This document shows positions 34,843 through 44,177 of a DNA stretch of 64,000 bases, piece after piece. Source of the stretch: Bin55 sp963664665 (GTDB lineage Bacteria > Pseudomonadota > Gammaproteobacteria > Pseudomonadales > Azotimanducaceae); contig CAXXMH010000004.1 in the NCBI GenBank assembly GCA_963664665.2, positions 930,001 to 994,000 on the forward strand, in the 5' to 3' direction. Position numbers and translations under genes: made by a program. The notes below the pieces were generated by a model. That model made no database searches, had not been told where the DNA came from, and saw only the letters and a program-made list of their open reading frames with translations. The stretch's first letter is position 1, and each line of letters starts with the position of its first letter.

Positions 34843-35360
34843 TGGCCAGACCCAGACGCTACTTTGATTTGCATCCTGTTGATCTTCAAACTTGCAAACA
34901 GCTCGTTCGCAATTAGGCGTTCAGCAATCCACGTTGCAAGCTCTTCGACGGTTATATTGCGAACTGGCAAGATGCGCACGTCGCGCGCAGGTAAGGTCAT
35001 CGACTCGCCATCAAAAGTGAGTCGTACGACACCGTTTTCAGTATTAATGTCAAGATATGGCGATCGTTCGGGTACGAGGAAGCGTTCGTCAAGTTCATCA
35101 CAAAACTCTTGCAATATACCTTTGATTTTGCCGTAGTCAAAACACAATCCATCTTCCTGAATCTCGCTCTCGAACGTGCCGTTCAAGCGGAAGTTGTGTC
35201 CATGAAGATTCTCCCGCTCAGAGGCGGAGAAAATCGTGAAATGCGCTGCTGAGAAGTGCAACGACTCACGCACCACTTCAATGGCAACTTTGGACAAGTG
35301 AGTCAGGTTTCGGGGTTCGAATCGGATGAGAATGTTAAGAGCCGAGAGACTCGCTAACAT
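34812..35360 (-). CDS. 6-pyruvoyltetrahydropterin/6-carboxytetrahydropterin synthase family protein (COG0720), PTPS-III-like motif
   Basis: Tunnel-fold enzyme, 182 residues. Zinc-binding histidines are seen in LHFSAAHF (about 34-41) and LHGHNF (about 53-58), and the ITVEELA motif is at about 136. True QueD has a catalytic Cys in CxxxHGH; here the sequence before the histidines is RENLHGH, so the Cys position is Arg and a Glu occupies the ExxHGH place. That is the signature described for PTPS-III, which makes 6-hydroxymethyldihydropterin for folate. Identity as PTPS-III rather than QueD is inference from this motif. Confidence 0.75.
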   Translation of the reverse strand: MLASLSALNILIRFEPRNLTHLSKVAIEVVRESLHFSAAHFTIFSASERENLHGHNFRLNGTFESEIQEDGLCFDYGKIKGILQEFCDELDERFLVPERSPYLDINTENGVVRLTFDGESMTLPARDVRILPVRNITVEELATWIAERLIANELFASLKINRMQIKVASGSGQWGVVTRDLS

Positions 35361-35387
35361 TTTCGCTATCGAATTGAGGGAATCCTG

Positions 35388-36620
35388 ATGGCCGCACTTG
35401 ATGGCATGCGCGTCTTAGACATGACCCAATGGGAGGCAGGTACTTGCTGTACCCAGTCATTGGCGTTTCTAGGCGCGGACGTGGTGAAGGTTGAGCAACC
35501 GAATGTTGGAGACCCGGGTCGAGGTCGCGCGCGCGGTGAGCAGGTTGATGCTGAGTACTTCGTCAATTGGAACAGTAACAAACGAAGTGTCACCATCGAT
35601 CTCAGCAATCCTGATGGACGTGATCTGCTGCTGAAGATGGTCCGGAATTACGACGTATTTGTCGAGAACTACGGACCTGGCGTTGTCGAAAAACTAGACA
35701 TCGGATACGACGTCATGCGTCGGCAGAACCCACAACTTATCTATGCTCGCATTAAAGGCTTTGGCACGAGTGGACCTCACGCCGAATACAAATGCATGGA
35801 CATGGTCGCTCAAGCAGCGGCTGGGGCGATGTCAATTACTGGGAATCCAGACGGTCCACCGATGCGACCCGGACCCACGACCGGCGATGCAGGTACGGGC
35901 ATGCAAGCTGCCCTTGCGATTACGGCGGCGTACGTGCAGCGTCTTCGAACCGGTGAAGGTCAAGTCATCGAGTTGGCGATGCAGGAAGCGATGACTTATT
36001 ACCTGAGGACGGCAGTATCGCGGACGCGATTTGGAACGGTAGCGAATCGTCGCAGTGCGAATGGTGAGAACCCCTTCATGGCAATGTATCCCTGCAGTCC
36101 AGGAGGACCTAACGATTACGTGTACATCATGGCGGTAAATCAAAGAATGTGGGATGCCGTTGCAGCCGCGATAGGTATTCCAGATTTGATGCAGGACGAG
36201 CGATTTAAGAATCCGAAGGACCGACACCAGAATCGTGAAGTTTTGTTCAGCACCATCGCCACATGGACACGTACAAAGACCAAGCAGGAGGCGGCGACGG
36301 CATTAGCGACTGCTGGCGTCTGTGCAAGTCCGGTTAATGAAACGCGAGAGCTATTCACCGACGAACACTTGCTAGCGCGGGATTTCATCAAAGAGATCGA
36401 CCATCGCGAGCATGGAAAAGTGAGAATTCTTGGTTGGCCGTCACGGCTATCAAAGAGCACGATCGATCCGGTCGCGGCACCTTTGTTGGGTGAGCACACG
36501 GATGTTGTCTTGCAAGAGGACCTAGGCTTGTCAGCTGCCCAACTCGAAGATCTGCACGGTCGAAATGTTGTTGGTAATGAAGAGCTGGATCGTGAAGCGA
36601 TGAAGATTTCGGCAAGCTGA
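35388..36620 (+). CDS. CaiB/BaiF-type (class III) CoA-transferase
   Basis: Transfers CoA between carboxylic acids, 410 residues. It opens with LDGMRVLDMTQWEAGTCCTQSLAFLGADVVKVEQPNVGDPGR, contains NWNSNKRSVTIDLSNPDGRDLL and IKGFGTSGPHAEYKCMDMVAQAAAGAMSITGNPDGPPMRPG, and has the catalytic Asp in TTGDAGTGMQAA (about 165-175). Substrates cannot be predicted. It is followed by the VanY-like gene 11 bp later, and is divergent from the COG0720 gene. Confidence 0.9.
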   Translation: MAALDGMRVLDMTQWEAGTCCTQSLAFLGADVVKVEQPNVGDPGRGRARGEQVDAEYFVNWNSNKRSVTIDLSNPDGRDLLLKMVRNYDVFVENYGPGVVEKLDIGYDVMRRQNPQLIYARIKGFGTSGPHAEYKCMDMVAQAAAGAMSITGNPDGPPMRPGPTTGDAGTGMQAALAITAAYVQRLRTGEGQVIELAMQEAMTYYLRTAVSRTRFGTVANRRSANGENPFMAMYPCSPGGPNDYVYIMAVNQRMWDAVAAAIGIPDLMQDERFKNPKDRHQNREVLFSTIATWTRTKTKQEAATALATAGVCASPVNETRELFTDEHLLARDFIKEIDHREHGKVRILGWPSRLSKSTIDPVAAPLLGEHTDVVLQEDLGLSAAQLEDLHGRNVVGNEELDREAMKISAS

Positions 36621-36631
36621 CGAGATCGTCG

Positions 36632-37162
36632 ATGGAAATAAACGAGTCGTTGCGAGCGTACCACGCCCAGCTCGGGATTCCACACGATTACTCAGAGACT
36701 ACGCGCCTACATTTCCATCCGACGCCAGACAATCTAGTTGATATCGGTCTCGATTACTACGGTCGTCCTCAAAAACTCCGTGCAGATGCGGCGACAGCTT
36801 GGGAATCCATGCGAGTTGCAGCCGCTAACGACTCGATCGAACTTCTGATTGTGTCCGCCTTCCGCTCGCCGGAATATCAAGTGGAAGTCATTCGTCGACA
36901 GTTAGATAGCGGCAAGTCAATCGGTGACATCCTTACACGGGTCGCGGCGCCTGGTTTTAGCGAGCACCACAGCGGTTGTGCGCTAGATCTAACGACGCCG
37001 GGGTACGAAGCAGTTGAAGAGGAATTTGAAAACTCACCAGCTTTTACTTGGTTGGTTGAGTTTGCGCCGATCCATGGATTCAAATTGTCGTATCCACGGA
37101 ATAATCCGTTCGGTGTTACCTACGAACCATGGCATTGGTGTTTCTCGAGCGAAGCACTTTAA
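36632..37162 (+). CDS. VanY-like D-alanyl-D-alanine carboxypeptidase
   Basis: Zinc peptidase of 176 residues in the M15B/VanY family. Motifs are IVSAFRSPEYQ (about 73-83), the metal-binding SEHHSGCALDL (about 110-120) and EPWHW near the C-terminus. These cleave the terminal D-Ala of peptidoglycan peptides. No signal peptide or membrane helix is visible at this start, so a cytoplasmic role (recycling of murein peptides) or an unusual export route is possible. Its stop overlaps the convergent nadB stop by 4 bp. Confidence 0.85.
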   Translation: MEINESLRAYHAQLGIPHDYSETTRLHFHPTPDNLVDIGLDYYGRPQKLRADAATAWESMRVAAANDSIELLIVSAFRSPEYQVEVIRRQLDSGKSIGDILTRVAAPGFSEHHSGCALDLTTPGYEAVEEEFENSPAFTWLVEFAPIHGFKLSYPRNNPFGVTYEPWHWCFSSEAL

Positions 37163-38781
37163 ACGATTGCGCTCGTGGGCTGTAAGACGTCGAGGGGGTC
37201 TGCGGGAGGGTATTGGATACTTGGTTGCGCGTCATGATCCTGTTCGGGATAGTCGAGCGTAAAGTGCAGACCGCGTGATTCTTTGCGCCATTGCGCACCA
37301 TTTACGATCGCTTCCGCCACATTGATCAAATTTCGTAGCTCGATCAAGTCGCTGTTGATTCGGTAATGTGAGTAAAACTCGTGTACCTCACCCTTAAGCA
37401 TGTTAATTCGATTAGCGGCACGCTCGAGTCGTTTATCGGTGCGGACTATTCCCACGTAGTCCCACATGAACCTTCGCAATTCCATCCAATTGTGTGTTAG
37501 CACAACGTTTTCGTCTGAATTTGTAACCCGAGATTCGTCCCAGTCGCTAATGTCTGGCTCCGAATCCGGCGTGTGGGCAAGCCATTCAGCGATGTCTTCG
37601 GCAGCTGATTTCGCGTATACCAAGCACTCAAGAAGTGAATTGCTAGCAAGGCGGTTTGCGCCATGAACGCCGGTGCATGCAACTTCACCGATCGCATAAA
37701 GTGCATCTAGATCTGTTCGACCGTGTTGGTCGACTAACACACCACCACACGTGTAATGTGCGGCTGGCACGACTGGAATAGGATCTTTTCGGATGTCGAT
37801 CCCTATCTCTAGTAATCGCTCTAGAATCGTCGGAAAGTGTTTTTCGACATGTGCGCTAGCTAAGTCGGTTATATCAAGGTAAACGCACTCAATTCCCAAT
37901 CGTTTGATTTCGTAGTCGATCGCGCGTGCAACTATGTCGCGAGACGCTAGCTCCTGTCGCGTGTCGAAGCGATGCATAAACGTTGAGCCGTCGGGCAATC
38001 GCAGCTTTCCGCCTTCTCCTCGCACAGCTTCTGAGATCAGAAACGATCGTGCGTCTGGGTGATAGAGACACGTCGGATGGAACTGGTTGAACTCCATATT
38101 CGACAATCGACAACCCGCACGCCACGCCATCGCGATGCCATCACCCGTACAAGTATCTGGGTTGCTCGTGTATAGGTAGACCTTACTTGCGCCGCCAGTG
38201 GCGAGAACAACCGACCTCGCTCGAATGCATTCGACGCGATCGGAAGCGGGGTCGTAGACGTACGCGCCAACAACACGTCTGCCTTTGTCATCCTCGCGTT
38301 GAACGATTAGATCAACTGCGATGCGGTCATTGAGGAATGTGATATTGGATCGTCGATTCGCCTCGGCTATTAAAGTCGCTGCTATCGCTTTGCCCGTTGC
38401 GTCGGCCACATGCAACACACGACGGTGACTGTGTCCGCCTTCTTTGGTCCGATGGAGCTCTGACTCATGCGTGTCGAACTGAATCCCCATCGCAACGAGA
38501 TCGTTCACTGCAGCAGCGCCATGATTCACAACGAAACGAACAGCTGCAGCATCACACAGCCCCGCTCCGGCCATCAACGTGTCGGTAAAGTGGGATTCGG
38601 TTGAATCGTCCTGGTCCGTGACCGCGGCAATTCCTCCTTGTGCGCGATTTGTAGAACCAGCTTTCATGTCCTCTTTCGAAAGGACCAGTACGCGAACGTG
38701 AGGTGGTAGATTGATTGCGGATGCGAGTCCGGCAGCTCCGCTGCCAATCACGAGTACGTCGGTTTCGTGCCGAAGCGTCAT
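37159..38781 (-). CDS. nadB: L-aspartate oxidase
   Basis: FAD enzyme oxidising L-aspartate to iminoaspartate, first step of de novo NAD synthesis. 540 residues, normal length. N-terminal dinucleotide motif VLVIGSGAAGLASAINL, active-site STNRAQGGIAAV (about 42-53), HSHRRVLHVADATGKAIA (about 117-134), substrate motif AAHYTCGGVLVDQHGRTD, and HGANRLASNSLLECLVY. It is divergent from rpoE, the classic gammaproteobacterial arrangement. Confidence 0.95.
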   Translation of the reverse strand: MTLRHETDVLVIGSGAAGLASAINLPPHVRVLVLSKEDMKAGSTNRAQGGIAAVTDQDDSTESHFTDTLMAGAGLCDAAAVRFVVNHGAAAVNDLVAMGIQFDTHESELHRTKEGGHSHRRVLHVADATGKAIAATLIAEANRRSNITFLNDRIAVDLIVQREDDKGRRVVGAYVYDPASDRVECIRARSVVLATGGASKVYLYTSNPDTCTGDGIAMAWRAGCRLSNMEFNQFHPTCLYHPDARSFLISEAVRGEGGKLRLPDGSTFMHRFDTRQELASRDIVARAIDYEIKRLGIECVYLDITDLASAHVEKHFPTILERLLEIGIDIRKDPIPVVPAAHYTCGGVLVDQHGRTDLDALYAIGEVACTGVHGANRLASNSLLECLVYAKSAAEDIAEWLAHTPDSEPDISDWDESRVTNSDENVVLTHNWMELRRFMWDYVGIVRTDKRLERAANRINMLKGEVHEFYSHYRINSDLIELRNLINVAEAIVNGAQWRKESRGLHFTLDYPEQDHDAQPSIQYPPADPLDVLQPTSAIV

Positions 38782-39016
38782 CTAGCGACTAAAAAAGAGA
38801 ATGATTTTGATTATAGGAGCGAAGAAACTATACGTATATTCAGTATTGGCTCGCAAGTGGGTTCCAGGGAGAACTTGCTGAATTGGTCGAAGGTCCCCAA
38901 TTGAGTCGACAGCTAGGTTAACTGAAACTCGCTGTGGATCGTGTTGTCTAACCCAACAGAATGATGCTTCGATGTGTACAAGCAAACCTAAACTCCCTAA
39001 CAGATAGAGTCTCCAA

Positions 39017-39694
39017 TTGAGCGTCACTTTTTATAATCAAACGCTTACTCTGACCGGTTCACACGCACCTCCGCGAAGTGAACCCGTCGCCTGGAATACG
39101 GATGACGCGCTTGTGGAAACGACGGACCTTGAGCTAGTCAACCGGATCCTGGACGGCACGGGACAGCAACGTGAAATAGCGTTCGCTGCACTCTACACCC
39201 GACACCGCACCACCGTGTTTAACGTCGCGATGCGTGTTGTGAACTCACCCGAAGACGCAGAAAACGTTGTACAAGAGACGTTCATCAAAGTCAATAAGAA
39301 CTTGCGGGGGTTCCGAGGCAGAAGCCAGTTTTCAACTTGGTTGCACACCGTTGCAAAGAACACCGCGTTGAATTACAAGGCGCATGAGCAGCGTCGCCCA
39401 CAGTCCTCAGGAACAGATCCGACGGATCTGAGTGAGATCGCGACGAGTTCACCACAATCTGACTATGAGCACGAAGAACTCAAGGAATCGCTCGATCGCG
39501 CGCTTGCGTCGCTAAACGACGAACTGAAACAGACTTTGTTACTCGTGGTTAATTCGGGATTGAGCTACGAGCAAGTTGCTGAGATTACAGCCGTTCCAGT
39601 GGGTACAGTTCGGTCGAGAGTGTTTCGCGCACGACAGGGAATCGACAAGTTTCTCCTCGAAAACGTGCCAGGTTACGAGCAAAACGCGAAATAA
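39017..39694 (+). CDS. rpoE: RNA polymerase ECF sigma factor RpoE (sigma-24)
   Basis: Extracytoplasmic-stress sigma factor. The frame from a TTG at 39017 gives 225 residues; an alternative GTG at 39113 gives 193, the more typical RpoE length, so the start is uncertain. Region 2 is AFAALYTRHRTTVFNVAMRVVNSPEDAENVVQETFIKVNKNLRGFRGRSQFSTWLHTVAKNTALN (about 56-120), and region 4 has GLSYEQVAEITAVPVGTVRSRVFRAR (about 182-207). Position next to nadB and upstream of an RseA-like gene supports RpoE rather than another ECF factor. Confidence 0.92.
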   Translation: MSVTFYNQTLTLTGSHAPPRSEPVAWNTDDALVETTDLELVNRILDGTGQQREIAFAALYTRHRTTVFNVAMRVVNSPEDAENVVQETFIKVNKNLRGFRGRSQFSTWLHTVAKNTALNYKAHEQRRPQSSGTDPTDLSEIATSSPQSDYEHEELKESLDRALASLNDELKQTLLLVVNSGLSYEQVAEITAVPVGTVRSRVFRARQGIDKFLLENVPGYEQNAK

Positions 39695-40053
39695 GTCTCG
39701 AAGACCGAATAATCACAATGAACTATTGCATGAGAAGTATGTCGAAAAGAGAATCGTGTGAACCTTCGAATTGCGTTGTTTTTTTGGCTGAAACACAGGG
39801 GATCATCCTAGATGAGCGTTGCTGTGTCAGACATTAATTCGCGAACGCGATTTGAAGTGTCACGTTTAGACACAGCCAATCACATCAATCATTGGGTACG
39901 GCAAGGACGCCGACATCACACGCTTCAGAAGCGAGTTTGTATTTGGAAACGTCGAATCATTAATCATTGTTCGGTAGAGCACTTATGGTCACGCATGACT
40001 TTTCGAGGCTGTCTCGGACAAGAGGCAAGACATAGGAGGTTTTTCTAGTCCTC
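39695..40053. other. Unusually long gap between rpoE and its anti-sigma gene
   Basis: About 360 bp separates rpoE from rseA, which are normally almost contiguous. A 78-codon frame (39812-40048) is present, but its product matches no family and its composition is unlike the neighbours; I do not call it. The segment ends with AGGAGG at 40034-40039, 14 bases before the rseA ATG, which is rather long spacing. Confidence 0.4.
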
Positions 40054-40704
40054 ATGGATCAACGCGACGACGAATCACGTACTTTCATAGATCAAAGTTT
40101 GTCTGCTGCAATTGACAACGAGCTGTCAGCAGATGAATGCCAAGAGCTTATTGAGCACCTAGCTCAGAAACCGGAGATGCAGCGAGCGTGGGAACGGCAC
40201 CATGCGATCAACTCTCTCTTGCGAGGCGAGCAGGTAGGCGCAAGAAACGATCTTCCGTGGGAACGTATCCACACGAAATTTGCTGCGAACACCACAAGAT
40301 CCACCAAATCCAGCCTCGTTATTGACTTTGCCAGTCTGCGGGAGCGATATCTCGTGAAAGTCGTCGGTGGCATGGCGCTGGCAGCTTCAGTTGTGCTTGG
40401 CGTTTCGCTCTTTGTGGCGATGCAAGGACCGGTCCAATCCATGCAAATCCCACTTGCCGCAGAGTCGAGTCAGCCAAAGCAATCTAATACGACGTTAGTA
40501 GCATCGGACCAAGACGCGCTGAATCGGTCGGCGCAACAACAATCGCGGTTGCCACTGGCGAATCAGTCCGATGTTTATTTAGTATCGGACGGGGAATTAC
40601 GTCAATCGCCGATACCTTCGTCGGCTTCCGAACGACAGAGCCGCGCGTATCCCACGGATCAACCGAAACCTAGCAATGAGTTCGTTCGTTTCGTATCTGA
40701 CTGA
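40054..40704 (+). CDS. rseA: Sigma-E anti-sigma factor RseA
   Basis: Inner-membrane anti-sigma factor that holds RpoE inactive until cleaved by DegS/RseP. The N-terminal cytoplasmic domain carries SLSAAIDNELSADECQELIEHLAQKPEMQRAWERHHAINSLLRGE (about 15-59), followed by a membrane helix at about 107-124 (GGMALAASVVLGVSLFVAM) and a periplasmic Gln/Ser-rich part (about 125-216). rseB is not present downstream. Confidence 0.9.
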   Translation: MDQRDDESRTFIDQSLSAAIDNELSADECQELIEHLAQKPEMQRAWERHHAINSLLRGEQVGARNDLPWERIHTKFAANTTRSTKSSLVIDFASLRERYLVKVVGGMALAASVVLGVSLFVAMQGPVQSMQIPLAAESSQPKQSNTTLVASDQDALNRSAQQQSRLPLANQSDVYLVSDGELRQSPIPSSASERQSRAYPTDQPKPSNEFVRFVSD

Positions 40705-40810
40705 CGCTAACGTTAAGTCCAAGTACTAGCACTGACGTCTGAAGATCTACGCACGTCGGTTGAATCAAGCATTGCTACGGTTATTTATTCAATTCCACAT
40801 AAATTAGCGC

Positions 40811-41176
40811 ATGGCGTTGCTAACTTGCGGCACGGTTGTTGATCAAAAAGACGAACGCGTGATCGTTCGCATCAAACAAGAACGTTGTGCCAATTGCACA
40901 GGCTGTGTGAGGTTCAACTTCCCGAAGACCGTAAGCGCGATAGGATCGCAGTCGATTGGCGAACGCGTCGCGGTTCGAACCTCGGCGGTTCAGCTCTCGT
41001 TAGCTTCACTGATTGCATTTGGGATTCCCGTCATCACACTTTTATTCGTCTCATACATTTCGCAAACGGTATGGACATTGCTATTGGCGCTGTCATTGAG
41101 TGTCACGACGGTTTATCTTGCCATGCGATTTGGTCGACTACAGAGATTCCTCAAGATTTACGCTGACACCATGTGA
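40811..41176 (+). CDS. rseC: RseC/MucC family protein
   Basis: Membrane protein of 121 residues with the RseC pattern: an N-terminal cytoplasmic cysteine cluster CANCTGCVRF (about 27-36) followed by two adjacent membrane helices (about 60-80 and 84-101) and a basic end. In E. coli RseC is linked to SoxR reduction and to the sigma-E operon. It lies after rseA with a 106-bp gap, and rseB, which should lie between, is missing. Confidence 0.88.
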   Translation: MALLTCGTVVDQKDERVIVRIKQERCANCTGCVRFNFPKTVSAIGSQSIGERVAVRTSAVQLSLASLIAFGIPVITLLFVSYISQTVWTLLLALSLSVTTVYLAMRFGRLQRFLKIYADTM

Positions 41177-41199
41177 CTTGAGTCTCGGGTAATGCGTGA

Positions 41200-42525
41200 T
41201 TAAGTCTGTGTGGCGACTTTAGGTCTAATCCGAATACCGAGGCCAGTAAGCCAGAAGAACAACGGCGCTATCAACACGAAAAACGCAGCGAGCATCAGAA
41301 TTACTTCGACTGGCCACACATCTCCGATGATCGCGATGACAGTCGTACCGATTGTCGTCGAAAGATTGGCGATCGACATGTAAATGGCGAACTGCGAGGC
41401 TGCGATTCGTGGTGTCACCAACTCCATGCACGACGAGATGATGAGTACTCCATAAAGATGTTGCGAGACCCAGAATCCGAGCATGAACACATGCCATCCG
41501 AGTCCTTGCTGCAAAGCGGGTATAGCAAGGAACGCGACGATGCCGACTGCGCTGATCACGCCGAGAACGACAATACAGTTTCGCTGACCATACAAGTCGA
41601 AGACGGGACTAAGAGCTAATCCTGTTCCAGCGGCGATCAAGCCGATCGTGCCATACCATGCGTTGTATGCGCCGTCATCCCAATTCAAGTCGATGACCGA
41701 AAACGACGGAAGATACGAGCCCAACAATCCGCCAGCAACGCTGTCGCAGAAGAAAGCCACGATAAAGAAGAGACTGATAGGTGCTATCAATTTCTTTAGC
41801 AGATCAATGAGCATTGGACCAAAGCGGTCAACCTTGAGCGCCAGGATCTCTGGCGCGATCGCTCCTTGAGACGACCACGGGAACCGCTTCTCAACGGTGC
41901 GTTCTTTCAAAGTCACGGGGATCAACAGTAATAGAAACGTAGTAATCGCCGCTGCGACGCAAGCACCACTAACGCCAAACGCGCCGAGAAGATAGCCTCC
42001 ACCGACCATGCCGACAAGATTGCCGATCCTCTGGCTGCCAAACATCAGCGCTGTTGCTTTCGATCGCTCCGATTCCTTCAAAACGCCGATCGCCAAACCG
42101 TCGACTGCAACGTCCTGCGTAGACGCAAATAGATTGAGAACGAATCCACAACCCGCCAACAGATACAGATTCGGTTCGCCTACGCCTACGCCTGCGACGG
42201 CCGCGCTCGTCGCAAAGGTGATCATGAGTCCACATTGCGCGATTACGACCCACGGTCTGCGATGACCGTAAATAAGAAACGCCACTCGATCCATGAGTGG
42301 ACCAGCGAGAAACTTGAATGCCCAAGGCAATCCGATTACCGCGAGGAATTGCGCGATTTCTGATTTTGTAAAGCCGATTTCGGCTAAGTGTGTCGGGAAC
42401 GCCACGCCGAACAATCCGAGAGGAAGTCCCTGTGAGAAGTACATAAACCCGATGACTGTGAACCGAAGATATACGTTTCCGACCAGGCTGAGATCGGGTG
42501 ATGATTTTTCTGAGACTTCGGACAT
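41200..42525 (-). CDS. MFS permease, AmpG-like
   Basis: Transporter of 441 residues with about 12 membrane helices. Features are YFSQGLPLGLFGVAFPTHLAEIGFTKSEIAQFLAVIGLPWAFKFLAGPLMDRV (TM1-2 region), a GHRRPWVVIAQ loop and FASTQDVAVDGLAIGVL (compare AmpG SQD..DA). It belongs to the same branch as the 14797-16119 permease; substrate undetermined. Its insertion between rseC and lepA departs from the usual sigma-E locus order. Confidence 0.75.
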   Translation of the reverse strand: MSEVSEKSSPDLSLVGNVYLRFTVIGFMYFSQGLPLGLFGVAFPTHLAEIGFTKSEIAQFLAVIGLPWAFKFLAGPLMDRVAFLIYGHRRPWVVIAQCGLMITFATSAAVAGVGVGEPNLYLLAGCGFVLNLFASTQDVAVDGLAIGVLKESERSKATALMFGSQRIGNLVGMVGGGYLLGAFGVSGACVAAAITTFLLLLIPVTLKERTVEKRFPWSSQGAIAPEILALKVDRFGPMLIDLLKKLIAPISLFFIVAFFCDSVAGGLLGSYLPSFSVIDLNWDDGAYNAWYGTIGLIAAGTGLALSPVFDLYGQRNCIVVLGVISAVGIVAFLAIPALQQGLGWHVFMLGFWVSQHLYGVLIISSCMELVTPRIAASQFAIYMSIANLSTTIGTTVIAIIGDVWPVEVILMLAAFFVLIAPLFFWLTGLGIRIRPKVATQT

Positions 42526-42676
42526 GCGGAGGATCTGAGGCGCGATTCAGTACGTGCGTATTCTCTCGTTTGACTCGTTTCGATTGGATGCGTTCTTGTG
42601 AAACGAACGAGAGTGAGCTGAATTCAGATTATCGTTCTTATTCTTGGCGATTGAATCATGTTATCGCGGACAAACG

Positions 42677-44167
42677 GTGAACCAGGCATACGCTCAACTC
42701 GAACAAAAAATCGGTGAAATTAAGGCACTCGACCACATGATGGATTTGTCCAACTGGGACGAATCGACGAATATGAAACCTGCCAGTGCGCCGAACCGCG
42801 CAGAAATGATTGCAACGACAACTGGCCTTCGCCAACGATTGATCGCTAACGACGCATTCGGCGAGCTGTTGGAAGCTGCTGCAGACGGCGATCTCACTGA
42901 TATGGAAGCCGCGAACGTGCGGCTAGCGGCGCGAACACGAAAGCAAGCAATCGCGATTCCTGAGGATTTGCTTAAAGCTTCTAAACACGCGATATCCGAG
43001 TGCCAAATAGCTTGGGAACGTAACCGGCCGCTGAACGACTGGGCGAATACGAGCCCGTATCTCGAAGCCGTGATCGCATTGTCGATAGAAATCAGCCAGT
43101 GTCTGGCAGACACTTTTGAGCTCGCACCGTATGACGCCCTCATGAACCAATATGAGAGTGGGAGTCTACAGTCCGACATCGATCCTGTGTTCGATGAGAT
43201 CAAGGCGTTCTTGTTGCGCGAGGTGCCGAATGTGGAATCGAGACAAATTTCACCGATTCCTATCAACGACACATTCTCGGAAGCAGATCAGCTCAAACTC
43301 GCGGAATTCTCGATGCGTGAACTCGGCTTCGATTTCGAGCGTGGACGTCTTGATCAGAGTGCACATCCTTTTTCATGTGGGACTGTTAACGACGCACGAT
43401 TAACAACTCGTTTGAGCGCCGACGACTTCACACATTCGCTCTTTGCAGTCTTTCATGAAACAGGTCATGCTCGCTATACCCAGAATCAACCGGCTGAGTG
43501 GGTCATGCAGTTTGTCGGCGAAGCGACAGGTATGGCAGTCCACGAAAGCCAGTCGCTATTTATGGAAATGCAGGTGTGTCGCAGTGATGCATTTCTGGAA
43601 TACATCCATCCGATACTCCGATTACTACTGCGACGCGACGGATCGAACGACGCTTGGACGCTCGACAACTTCAAACGAACGGTCCGCCACGTGAAACGTG
43701 ACTTCATACGCGTCTATGCGGACGAGATGACGTACCCATTCCACATTTTCTTACGATACAGTATCGAAAAGCAGTTGTGCAACGGTGACCTAACGGTAGC
43801 GGATTTACCTGATGCATGGAACCAGGGCATGATGGATCTCTTAGGCGTCGATACGCGAGACGACTTCGAAAATGGTTGTATGCAGGACATTCATTGGTAC
43901 GCCGGACTCTTCGGATACTTTCCTTGCTACCTTTTAGGAGCGGTCTTTGCGGCGCAACTCTATCGTGCATGTGTTCGTAAAATTGGTAACCAGTCAGAAA
44001 ACGTCCGACGTGGCGACTTTAGCGCGATTTCAGCTTGGTTAGCAGAGAACATTCACTCTAAAGGCAGCCTATTAGAAGGTCAGACGTTGATCAAAACCGT
44101 GACGGGAGAAGAACTGTCCGCCACGTCCTATCTATCCCATCTCAAACGACGCTACGTCGATCCTTAA
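42677..44167 (+). CDS. M32 family metallocarboxypeptidase
   Basis: Zinc carboxypeptidase of the Taq type, about 496 residues from a GTG at 42677 (an upstream TTG at 42644 is an alternative). All-helical enzyme with HExxH as VFHETGHARY (about 260-270), a downstream metal-ligand Glu in GMAVHESQSLFMEM, and DEMTYPFHIFLRYSIE (about 360-375). It removes C-terminal residues from peptides with broad specificity. lepA begins 10 bp after its stop. Confidence 0.92.
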   Translation: MNQAYAQLEQKIGEIKALDHMMDLSNWDESTNMKPASAPNRAEMIATTTGLRQRLIANDAFGELLEAAADGDLTDMEAANVRLAARTRKQAIAIPEDLLKASKHAISECQIAWERNRPLNDWANTSPYLEAVIALSIEISQCLADTFELAPYDALMNQYESGSLQSDIDPVFDEIKAFLLREVPNVESRQISPIPINDTFSEADQLKLAEFSMRELGFDFERGRLDQSAHPFSCGTVNDARLTTRLSADDFTHSLFAVFHETGHARYTQNQPAEWVMQFVGEATGMAVHESQSLFMEMQVCRSDAFLEYIHPILRLLLRRDGSNDAWTLDNFKRTVRHVKRDFIRVYADEMTYPFHIFLRYSIEKQLCNGDLTVADLPDAWNQGMMDLLGVDTRDDFENGCMQDIHWYAGLFGYFPCYLLGAVFAAQLYRACVRKIGNQSENVRRGDFSAISAWLAENIHSKGSLLEGQTLIKTVTGEELSATSYLSHLKRRYVDP

Positions 44168-44177
44168 GTCAACTGCC

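Noticed and set aside
38871..38898. GAACTT motif upstream of rpoE as an autoregulatory sigma-E promoter
   Set aside because: The -35 matches but at 16-bp spacing the -10 reads GTCCC, a poor match.
39812..40048. 78-codon frame between rpoE and rseA
   Set aside because: Composition unlike neighbouring genes, no family, and no strong translation signals; noted in the gap entry instead.
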